The notes below the pieces were generated by a model. That model ran no database searches and was not told the DNA's origin. It was given only the letters and a program-made list of their open reading frames with translations. The position numbers and the translations under genes are program-made. This document shows, piece by piece, positions 26,485 to 32,969 of a DNA stretch of 40,718 nucleotides. The stretch is from an uncultured Porphyromonadaceae bacterium (lineage in GTDB: Bacteria; Bacteroidota; Bacteroidia; Bacteroidales; Muribaculaceae), in the NCBI GenBank assembly GCA_902493335.1, contig CABUPJ010000034.1:1-40718 (forward strand), read 5' to 3'. Within the stretch, counting starts at the first letter, position 1. Each line of letters starts with the position of its first letter.

Positions 26485-26522
26485 GAATCGGCAAATTTTT
26501 TCTATAAAAAGTTTGCCGATTC
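26485..26522. repeat. Perfect 11-bp-arm inverted repeat overlapping a promoter
   Basis: GAATCGGCAAA and TTTGCCGATTC are perfect arms; the inner T-rich and A-rich runs could extend the pairing. The right arm contains the TTTG used as -33 box of the promoter at 26512-26542, so a protein bound here would control it. It could also serve as a terminator for the gene ending at 26401. Confidence 0.7.
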
Positions 26523-26542
26523 AAAATAAAGCTATAACTTTG
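26512..26542 (+). promoter_or_regulatory. Consensus promoter of an orphan small RNA unit
   Basis: TTTG (26512-26515), 19 bases, then TAACTTTG (26535-26542): an exact match to the Bacteroidetes promoter in both boxes and spacing. No ORF follows; the first ATG reads ATG-GTA-TAG. Confidence 0.75.
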
Positions 26543-26547
26543 CATCA

Positions 26548-26608
26548 GTTTTTCATGGTATAGATTTAAGGTTAATTAGATTGGTTGTCGGGAGACAATC
26601 AATTTTTT
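26548..26608 (+). ncRNA. Candidate ~60-nt small RNA
   Basis: Predicted from the promoter at 26512-26542 to the intrinsic terminator at 26580-26608. The transcript would carry the single-stranded stretch TATAGATTTAAGGTTAATTA and then the GNRA-capped terminator stem. It is bounded by the convergent lipoprotein gene and has no coding capacity. This could be a regulatory RNA; I did not match it to a named family and an Rfam search would be needed for that. Confidence 0.55.
26580..26608 (+). terminator. Intrinsic terminator with GNRA loop
   Basis: TTGGTTGTC (26581-26589) pairs with GACAATCAA (26594-26602), with one G-T wobble, around the tetraloop GGGA, followed by six T (26603-26608) on the plus strand. 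Confidence 0.8.
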
Positions 26609-26627
26609 ATTTCCGCCTCCCGCAATG

Positions 26628-27128
26628 TCATTGCTTATAGAGCGTTACCTTTGTATCGTCAAAGTCTATGACAAGCCTGTCGCTGTCAAGGCTGATTATG
26701 GGCAGTTCGTCCCAAATACCAATTTCATTTTTCAGATCTGTTTCCAATTGATGTTCAAGCATGAATACTTGTACCCCCATCGAATAGGCCAGTGCGGTAA
26801 GGCCTGAAGCGTAAGAGACACTGACCGAGTTTTCGTCGATAAACATCGTGATTTCCTCTTCATCTGCCATCCAGTCACCTTCCATAGTCACGGTCATTAT
26901 GTCGCCCACTCCGGGCATAGACATATCCATTCTGAACTTCATCAGGTCTTTCGCGCGGTTGAAATCGAAGGTGAGTTTCATTTTCATAGTATCACCGTCG
27001 TCATCCGTTGTTGTAGCCGAACCAATCCATCGGCCTTCAAGAATCTTCTCCTGCTCGCTCGGCCCACAGGCAACGCAAGCGATACAAAGCATAACGATTG
27101 TCAGTAGTTTGAGTGCTGTTGTTTTCAT
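26628..27128 (-). CDS. Small putative lipoprotein
   Basis: 166 aa. The N-terminus MKTTALKLLTIVMLCIACVAC is a hydrophobic signal with cysteines at 15, 18 and 21; C21 before GPSEQ is the likely lipidated residue. The rest (EGRWIGSATTTDDDGDTMKM...) looks like a small beta-rich lipocalin-type domain as in many Bacteroidetes lipoproteins with a GxW motif. Function unknown. It lies 2 nt after the DUF805 gene and is the last of a three-gene minus-strand unit. Third-position GC is lower than in the housekeeping genes. Confidence 0.82.
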   Translation of the reverse strand: MKTTALKLLTIVMLCIACVACGPSEQEKILEGRWIGSATTTDDDGDTMKMKLTFDFNRAKDLMKFRMDMSMPGVGDIMTVTMEGDWMADEEEITMFIDENSVSVSYASGLTALAYSMGVQVFMLEHQLETDLKNEIGIWDELPIISLDSDRLVIDFDDTKVTLYKQ

Positions 27129-27130
27129 GA

Positions 27131-28312
27131 TTAATATTTTGAAAGTTCTACGTTAAATGTTCGTCCGCTGCTATAATTCTTATATGTTCCAGTTATTGTA
27201 AAACGCTTCTCAGAAGTAAACTCTGTATCATTTACTTGAGTGAAGACGAGTTCAAAAAAGCCGCATTTTTGATCGTATTTATCGAGTTCATAAATAGTAA
27301 CTCGGCTCTTTTCACCTTTTGATATTTTGTAAAAATTATCATCAATGGTGCCCTTCAGTTGTATTTGTCTGTCTTCGCCTTGCGAGGTATAGTAGTAAGT
27401 GCCAAATATCTCATTCTGACCTGTGACGGCTAGATTCATTCTCACCGGGTAGCTCCCGACTTTGCCGTCGTAATCTCCTAAGAAATCCGGGTCGCCCATG
27501 GTATATTCGCTTTCTTCTTCTACATCTTCTTCTTCTACAACATTGCTCTCGTTATTATCATAAGAAACATAGTCGTTATATTGAATTTCATCGCTATTGT
27601 TATAGCTGCTATAGTCGATATAATTACTGTCGTCAACTTCATCAACATAGCTATATTCATTATACGAATCATCGCTTTCTAACAGTTTGGCAAGATTAAC
27701 GGCAAGCATGGCCGGACCGGCGATGATGAGTGCGACCGATGCGACGGTGATGACGATGTCGACGATGCCGAACTTGACATTGCGAGGCTCGTGGCTGAAT
27801 TTCGACGGCATACACCATAATGCAATCAATACTATTGAACCTAAGACAGGTATTAGTATCAGCAGGTTAAGCCAGGGACTGTAACCAGCATCGCGCAAGC
27901 GTCCGGCGCTCAGTTTAAAGAACGGTACGATGGTGTATAGCGAAAAGACAATGAGAAGAATGGCGCCTATGATGACTCCGACGTTTTCGATCATGGCGGC
28001 GAGAAGCATTGCCAGACCGCAGAGGCCGAGGGTCACGATATAATAAGCTAATATCGATAGCCAGAAGGCTTTGCGCGATGTCTGATATTCTGATTTCCAT
28101 TCTATAAACGGCTCCATAAAGCGGGCGTTGAAAAAACCGGAGCATTCATCTTTGCCGCCTGTATCCACGATGGTGAGTTTAGGCCGCGGATTTGACGCTG
28201 ACGTCGGTTGCGACGATTCGATTTTCTCTTCAATCCACTCACCGCAGTAACGGCATTTCTTGGCATCTGCGGCAATCTCCTCGCCGCAGATAGGGCATTG
28301 TTTAGTTTTCAT
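27131..28312 (-). CDS. Zinc-ribbon, DUF805 membrane protein with acidic linker and C-terminal domain
   Basis: 393 aa with three parts. Residues 1-27 form a zinc ribbon (CPICGEE...CRYCGEWI). Residues about 55-190 carry membrane segments matching DUF805, including RLRDAGYSPWLNLLILIPVLGSIVLI, with a further segment ending near LAKLLE. Residues about 203-275 are an acidic linker very rich in Tyr, Asn, Ser and Asp. The final 115 residues (GDPDFLGDYDGKVGSYPVRM) look like a beta-rich domain. The zinc ribbon should face the cytoplasm. Role unknown. It abuts the next zinc-ribbon gene with no spacer and precedes the lipoprotein by 2 nt. Confidence 0.85.
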   Translation of the reverse strand: MKTKQCPICGEEIAADAKKCRYCGEWIEEKIESSQPTSASNPRPKLTIVDTGGKDECSGFFNARFMEPFIEWKSEYQTSRKAFWLSILAYYIVTLGLCGLAMLLAAMIENVGVIIGAILLIVFSLYTIVPFFKLSAGRLRDAGYSPWLNLLILIPVLGSIVLIALWCMPSKFSHEPRNVKFGIVDIVITVASVALIIAGPAMLAVNLAKLLESDDSYNEYSYVDEVDDSNYIDYSSYNNSDEIQYNDYVSYDNNESNVVEEEDVEEESEYTMGDPDFLGDYDGKVGSYPVRMNLAVTGQNEIFGTYYYTSQGEDRQIQLKGTIDDNFYKISKGEKSRVTIYELDKYDQKCGFFELVFTQVNDTEFTSEKRFTITGTYKNYSSGRTFNVELSKY

Positions 28313-29014
28313 TTATTCTTGTCCGATTAAATATTCTTTCAATTTGAATAAGTAGGCATTCGTGAGGAATAAGTAAGCCATAATCTCTCCTTTACTGAGT
28401 CGGAATCTGCCATCAAAATAAAACTCAAAAGCAATTATCGAGATAAGCATGACTATAATCAATATGCCTGTCATGCGGGTTTCTTTCGTCGTCATCAGCA
28501 TAATAGATACAATCAGCGTCATGATAAGCCATATAATCAGAAAAATAGCCGCCACTTCTTCAATACCTAATGCCGAAAAACCGAAAGCCAATGCGGTGAT
28601 TATTATCTCGGCAATCATTGTGCCGGCCGACGGATATTTTTGACCGACTCTGCCGAGTTTTATCATTAATAGGCTCATAAGACCGCAGAAGCCGACAATG
28701 AAACAGATATTATTGACAAAATCGATTGAAAATTCATTATCACCGACCATTTCACTCCACAGGCGTGTGTTAGACATAGATAATATATCAACTAAAGATG
28801 ATATGATTACACAACCGATAAATATAATGGTAAGCGACGGTGATATTTTTACCTCATTATGATTGACCGGTACCGCCACAGTTGCACTATTTGGTTTATT
28901 TACTGTAATTTTGGCTTGTTCGGCTTCTTTGTCAAGCCATTCACCGCAATGACGGCACTTTTTAGCCGAAGCCATAATCTCCTCGCCACAGTAAGGGCAT
29001 TTTTTTGTTTCCAT
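28313..29014 (-). CDS. Zinc-ribbon membrane protein
   Basis: 233 aa from ATG at 29014 (METKKCPYCGEEIMASAKKC). An upstream in-frame ATG at 29095 is possible, but the zinc ribbon normally starts the protein, so I chose the later one. The ribbon (CPYCGEE...CRHCGEWL) is nearly the same as in the following gene. A polar linker leads to about five hydrophobic segments (for example SLTIIFIGCVIISSLVDIL). Function unknown. It is first in the zinc-ribbon/DUF805/lipoprotein unit and divergent from the kinase gene, 130 bp away. AT-rich codons set it apart from nearby housekeeping genes. Confidence 0.82.
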   Translation of the reverse strand: METKKCPYCGEEIMASAKKCRHCGEWLDKEAEQAKITVNKPNSATVAVPVNHNEVKISPSLTIIFIGCVIISSLVDILSMSNTRLWSEMVGDNEFSIDFVNNICFIVGFCGLMSLLMIKLGRVGQKYPSAGTMIAEIIITALAFGFSALGIEEVAAIFLIIWLIMTLIVSIMLMTTKETRMTGILIIVMLISIIAFEFYFDGRFRLSKGEIMAYLFLTNAYLFKLKEYLIGQE

Positions 29015-29098
29015 ACAAGAACCTGGTATTAGTGTTAATATTTGTTGCGAAGATAAGCAACCGAAATCAAGCTGCGATGAATCAAATCGTTTCATATT

Positions 29099-29140
29099 GA
29101 GTCATAACGGGTCGCATTTCTGCAAATTTGTTTATCTTTG
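29099..29140 (+). promoter_or_regulatory. Kinase gene promoter with phased direct repeats
   Basis: GAGTCATAAC (29099-29108) and GGGTCGCATT (29109-29118) are two 10-base units in direct repeat, followed by the -7 box TATCTTTG (29133-29140). There is no -33 TTTG. The same two-unit text recurs at nearly the same distance before the -7 box of the gene at 30493. The ATG follows the -7 box by 4 nt. Confidence 0.5.
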
Positions 29141-29144
29141 CCGT

Positions 29145-30386
29145 ATGAAATCAGAATCGGGATTTTTCACCACTCCGGATACTCAGATGACCGATGAAGG
29201 CTTCAGCGGCGTCGAGCTGCTCAACAGCTCTGTAGATGGCTTCTGCCGTGTCTTTATGGCGCGGCATCATGGCCGCAAGGTCATATTGAAGGGTATCAAG
29301 CCCGAGTATGTCACTGACCCGCTGGCACAGGCGCAATTACAGAAAGAATATGCTCTCGGCTTTTCTGTCGACAGCGATTATGTCTGCCGCACTCTCGGCC
29401 GCCACACGCTCTCAGACGGCTGTCCGGCAATCGAGATGGAATACTGCGCCGGGGTGACTCTTCGTGAACTCTTCGATTCCGATGTAATAATGGAGTCCGA
29501 CAAGGCCGTGGCTGTTGCCGGAAGTCTTGTCAAAGGTCTTGCCGCGATTCACTCGCGCGGTATAATCCATCGCGACATCAAGCCGACAAACATAATCGTC
29601 AATCCCGACACCGGCGCGGCAAAAATCATCGATTTCGGTTGTGCCCACTCCGACGACTACATCGCTCTGCAGGGTCCGGCAGGAACAGTAGCCTATACAC
29701 CACCCGAAAAGCAGATAGCCGGATGTATCTCTCAGGTGTCAGATGACTATTATGCCCTCGGGATGGTTATGGCCGAGATGTCACAGCATGTCGAACCTAA
29801 GATGGCCGGCCGTTTCGCCTCATTCGGGCGTCGGCTCATATCGCGCCGACCTGACGACCGCGGTGCTATTGTTTGTTTTGAAAAGCTGACGGCCCGGAGG
29901 CGTGGCCGCGTGGCGGTCGCAATCGTCGTCGGACTGCTCGCTGTGTCATTGCTGTCATATTTCACTCTGCGGCCCCGTGAGTTGCCGCCTGCCACGGTTG
30001 ATTTGTCTGACTCGGTTAAGACGGCTGTCGTTGAAGAGAATCTCGCTCAGACAGCCATTGGTGCCGGTCCTCTGATTGCAAAAGTAGAGAGAGGCGACGC
30101 TTCACCGGCCGAAAAAGCCGATTATTATGCCGTCAAATATGCCGACTCGCTTTATTTCAACACTATGATGAGCACGCTCGCAGGCAAAATTCTTGATTCG
30201 GGCCGCTGTGAGGCTATGGCGCGTGAATCATGTCGCAGCCATGCCGTGGAGTTCGACTCTGTCTTTGCCATGAGAGCAGGCTCTCTTCCCGACGACAGGC
30301 ACAGACAGCTGTTTTATGAAAGGCTGAAAGAAACGCTCAAGCTCTATCACAGCCGTCGTTCACAGGCAAACGGCAAACCATTTTAA
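29145..30386 (+). CDS. Membrane-anchored Hanks-type Ser/Thr protein kinase
   Basis: 413 aa from ATG at 29145; an earlier in-frame start lies upstream of the -7 box and is unlikely. The kinase domain occupies about residues 20-245: K49 in VILKGIKP, E68, HRDIKPTN (R143, D144, N149), DFG at 163-165 and PPE at 187-189 for APE. The glycine-rich loop is weak (LLNSSVDGFCRVF). A basic stretch RRRGR and one membrane helix (about 256-274) follow, then about 140 residues outside the membrane without PASTA repeats. It should phosphorylate cytoplasmic proteins in response to an external or envelope cue. Targets are unknown; adjacent genes are an HTH-like protein and a broken sigma factor. Confidence 0.92.
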   Translation: MKSESGFFTTPDTQMTDEGFSGVELLNSSVDGFCRVFMARHHGRKVILKGIKPEYVTDPLAQAQLQKEYALGFSVDSDYVCRTLGRHTLSDGCPAIEMEYCAGVTLRELFDSDVIMESDKAVAVAGSLVKGLAAIHSRGIIHRDIKPTNIIVNPDTGAAKIIDFGCAHSDDYIALQGPAGTVAYTPPEKQIAGCISQVSDDYYALGMVMAEMSQHVEPKMAGRFASFGRRLISRRPDDRGAIVCFEKLTARRRGRVAVAIVVGLLAVSLLSYFTLRPRELPPATVDLSDSVKTAVVEENLAQTAIGAGPLIAKVERGDASPAEKADYYAVKYADSLYFNTMMSTLAGKILDSGRCEAMARESCRSHAVEFDSVFAMRAGSLPDDRHRQLFYERLKETLKLYHSRRSQANGKPF

Positions 30387-30445
30387 GTCGTATGGGGTCA
30401 TATTGGGTCATAATGCGGCATGTTGGTGAAAGTTGGTTAAATTTG
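30385..30445 (+). promoter_or_regulatory. Promoter with six 10-bp-phased direct repeats
   Basis: From 30385 the sequence can be read as consecutive 10-mers: AAGTCGTATG, GGGTCATATT, GGGTCATAAT, GCGGCATGTT, GGTGAAAGTT, GGTTAAATTT. The central two are nearly identical and later ones drift. The -7 box TAAATTTG is at 30438-30445. The array begins on the kinase stop and resembles the motif before the kinase gene. Confidence 0.55.
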
Positions 30446-30492
30446 TGCCATTTTTGAAACCTTCGTGATTTGATTATTCGCAATTTCTACAA

Positions 30493-31089
30493 ATGGCTAA
30501 ATACGAAACATATTATATAGAGTGTCTTAAGCATGACATAGAGAAGCGTTTCGGACGCACTTACAAGTCTCCGTCAGACTTCAAACTGCTCGAACTACAG
30601 ATTGCCGAAATCTCGGGCGACCGTCTCAGTGAGTCGACACTGCGCCGCATCTGGGGCTACTCAAAATCCAACGGCTCGATGAGACTGACGACCCTGACGA
30701 TTCTCGCCCGCACCCTGGGTCATATCGACTGGGACGCCTATGTCGTCGATCTCATGCGCCACAACCGCATCGAGAGCGGTTTCATCGCAGCCAATTATCT
30801 CAATGTCGCCGACTTTCATTCCGGCGATATCGTCAATTTCACCTGGAATCCCGGCAGAGAGGCCACCTTGAAATATCTCGGCGAATATCGCTTCGAGGTC
30901 CTTGACCAACGCAATTCAAAGCTTATGGCCGGCGATGTCTTTAAACTGATGTTCCTTCGTGAGGGTGCGCCGGTCTACTGCACTGACCTGCGCCGCGATG
31001 GCATGTCTCCGACAAATTACGTCGCCGGAGAGTCAAACGGCATCTTCAATCTCAGATATTTCCCCTGTGGAGATTGTGACAATCAGTGA
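30493..31089 (+). CDS. HTH-like regulatory-type protein of unknown function
   Basis: 198 aa. The first 85 residues contain LSESTLRRIWGYSKSN and RLTTLTILARTLGHIDWDAYV, a helical module found at the start of many uncharacterised Bacteroidetes proteins and resembling a helix-turn-helix. The C-terminal half is beta-rich (DFHSGDIVNFTWNPGREATLKYLGEYRFEVLD). No signal peptide or membrane segment. It follows the kinase by 106 nt and its promoter carries phased direct repeats, so it could be autoregulatory or a kinase partner; both are inference. Confidence 0.82.
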   Translation: MAKYETYYIECLKHDIEKRFGRTYKSPSDFKLLELQIAEISGDRLSESTLRRIWGYSKSNGSMRLTTLTILARTLGHIDWDAYVVDLMRHNRIESGFIAANYLNVADFHSGDIVNFTWNPGREATLKYLGEYRFEVLDQRNSKLMAGDVFKLMFLREGAPVYCTDLRRDGMSPTNYVAGESNGIFNLRYFPCGDCDNQ

Positions 31090-31201
31090 AGAGACTCTAA
31101 AAAAGCCTAATTTTCAGACTCTTTTTATTTTTATGGCGTTATACTGTTGAGTAAGTCGTTTCAACGCGATGCTACTATTATTCATCTATATCTATAAAAA
31201 T

Positions 31202-31704
31202 ATGGAGTCAAAAACATTTCAGGCAAAGTTGATTAAGCTGCAGAGCAACATGCTCAATTTCGCTTATATCCTCACATCAAACAGAGACGATGCTTATGAT
31301 TTGCTTCAGGATACACCCTGAAAGTATTGGACAATAAGGACAAATATGTCGATAATGTCAATTTCAAGGGCTGGGTCTTCACGATAATGCGCAATCTGTT
31401 TATCAATAATTACCGTAAAATCGTCAGATCAGGCACTGTACTCGACCTCACCGAAGACCTCTACCATCTCAATCTGCCGCAGAATTCGGGCTATGAGTCA
31501 CCCGAAGGATCGCTTGCCTCTAAAGAAATCACAGCTATCATAGAATCGTTTGAAGATTCTTACAAGGTGCCGTTCTCGATGCACGTCGCCGGCTATAAAT
31601 ATGCTGAAATCGCTGAACATACAGGGCTGCCGCTCGGCACAGTCAAGAGCCGCATTTTCTTTGCCCGCCAGAAGCTCCAGCGCGCGCTCAAGGATTACCG
31701 CTGA
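31202..31704 (+). pseudogene. ECF-type sigma-70 factor broken by a one-base frameshift
   Basis: ATG at 31202 opens MESKTFQAKLIKLQSNMLNF, which runs through the sigma region 2 start (NRDDAYDLLQDT) and hits TGA at 31319-31321 after 39 codons. The rest of the protein continues in the -1 frame: LKVLDNKDKY, FKGWVFTIMRNLFINNYRK (rest of region 2) and YAEIAEHTGLPLGTVKSRIFFARQKLQ (region 4), ending at 31704. Adding one base near 31313-31318 restores a normal roughly 167-aa ECF sigma factor. Both halves are otherwise intact, so the lesion is recent, a sequence error, or a switchable site. The end overlaps rmuC by 10 bp. Confidence 0.85.
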
Positions 31705-32885
31705 TTGTCGTCGCCCGTGTTGTCTGATGCGCCGTCTTCGGTCATCCGGGGCGGTATGGTCTTCGACGCTTTTGCGCCGAGTTCCTGCATTTTCTCGCCT
31801 ATGCTTCTTATGCCGCCGCGTCCTTCGAGCTTTATGGCCGCCGCGTCAAAAGCCGCTCCTGCCGCTTTAAGGCTGTTTCTGAGCTTCGACATGTCGTCGA
31901 TAAATGCCGCGAGTTTGTCAATCATCTTGCCGCCTTGCTCCGCGATTCTGAGAGCATGGCGGTTTTGTTTGTCCTGACGCCACATCATGGCTACAAGTCT
32001 GACGACAGACAGCAGATGGGTGGGGGAGACAATGATTACATTGCCGTCAAAAGCCGTCTGCCACAGCTCGGGCGCGAGTTGCATGGCTGCGAGATAGGCC
32101 CCTTCGTGAGGTATGAACATCATGACGAAATCTGGTGTCGAGCCGCCGAGAAATTCCTGATAGTTAGTGCGCCGCAGTTTGTCGACGTGGCGTTTGAGTG
32201 ATTTGACATGCGCTTCGCCGTATTGGCGCCGCTGCACCGGATCGTCGGCGTCGCACATCTTCGAGTAGTCGGTGACCGAAACTTTCGAGTCGATGATTAT
32301 ATGGCGGTTGTCGGGACAGTTGATGATGATGTCGGGGCGCGCGGCGCTCTCGCTGTCGATAGTTTTTTGTGACAGATAGTCGCGGCCGCGCACAAGTCCC
32401 GCGGCGTCGAGAATGTTTTCGAGCACTATTTCGCCGAGTTTGCCCTGCGCACCCGAGTTGCCTTTGATTATGTCGGCCAGTCGTCCGGCGGCCGTTGAGA
32501 TACGTCGGTTTGAGTCGAGCAGGTCTTTAATCTGGCTGTCGAGCGCCGCACGTTTCTCAGCCTCGGTTGTATAGGCTTCGGAGTATGCGCGGCGGAAGTT
32601 CTCGAGATTTTCTTTCATCGGATCGATAAGCCGCGCTATCGCTTCGCGGTTTTCGCCCGACAGCCGCGATGAGTTGTCGATGATGATTTTGCGGGCGATG
32701 CGGTCGAAATGCTCCTCGCTCTCGGTGTCGATGACGGCGAGACGTTCGCGGCAGCGGGCAAGCTCGACTTCGAGGGCATGTCCGCCGGCTCGGCTTGCGT
32801 CGAGTTCCTTCATCAGAGAGAATACTATAACGGCTGCCGCTGCGAGAAGCAGCGATAATATGAGGATGATTATTGTTGTTGTCAT
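31695..32885 (-). CDS. rmuC: DNA recombination protein RmuC
   Basis: 396 aa. One N-terminal membrane helix (about 3-25), then a coiled-coil (about 28-130), then the RmuC nuclease-like domain (GNSGAQGKLGEIVLENILDAAG, DIIINCPDNRHIIIDSKVS, FVMMFIPHEGAYLAA). It limits recombination at inverted repeats in E. coli. The C-terminal tail is polar. A -7 box lies 4 nt before the ATG, indicating a leaderless message. Convergent with the broken sigma factor. Confidence 0.95.
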   Translation of the reverse strand: MTTTIIILILSLLLAAAAVIVFSLMKELDASRAGGHALEVELARCRERLAVIDTESEEHFDRIARKIIIDNSSRLSGENREAIARLIDPMKENLENFRRAYSEAYTTEAEKRAALDSQIKDLLDSNRRISTAAGRLADIIKGNSGAQGKLGEIVLENILDAAGLVRGRDYLSQKTIDSESAARPDIIINCPDNRHIIIDSKVSVTDYSKMCDADDPVQRRQYGEAHVKSLKRHVDKLRRTNYQEFLGGSTPDFVMMFIPHEGAYLAAMQLAPELWQTAFDGNVIIVSPTHLLSVVRLVAMMWRQDKQNRHALRIAEQGGKMIDKLAAFIDDMSKLRNSLKAAGAAFDAAAIKLEGRGGIRSIGEKMQELGAKASKTIPPRMTEDGASDNTGDDNQR

Positions 32886-32889
32886 GGTG

Positions 32890-32897
32890 CAAAGTTA
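32890..32897 (-). promoter_or_regulatory. -7 box for rmuC
   Basis: The minus strand reads TAACTTTG, matching TAnnTTTG, 4 nt before the rmuC ATG. No good -33 box at 19-21 bases. Confidence 0.45.
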
Positions 32898-32955
32898 GTC
32901 AACAATCATCAAAAAACGGTTGTTAGTTATGATAGATTGATTCAAAATAATGATG

Positions 32956-32963
32956 TATCTTTG
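32956..32963 (+). promoter_or_regulatory. -7 box for the YihY-family gene
   Basis: TATCTTTG matches TAnnTTTG and ends 6 nt before the ATG at 32970. A TTG lies 16 bases upstream (32937-32939), a slightly short spacing. Confidence 0.5.
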
Positions 32964-32969
32964 CAGAGC

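Noticed and set aside
31310..31325. Programmed frameshift in the sigma factor (CCC-TGA looks slippery)
   Set aside because: CCC-TGA favours a +1 shift, but the downstream frame is -1. No X-XXY-YYZ heptamer is present, so a deletion or sequence error is more likely.
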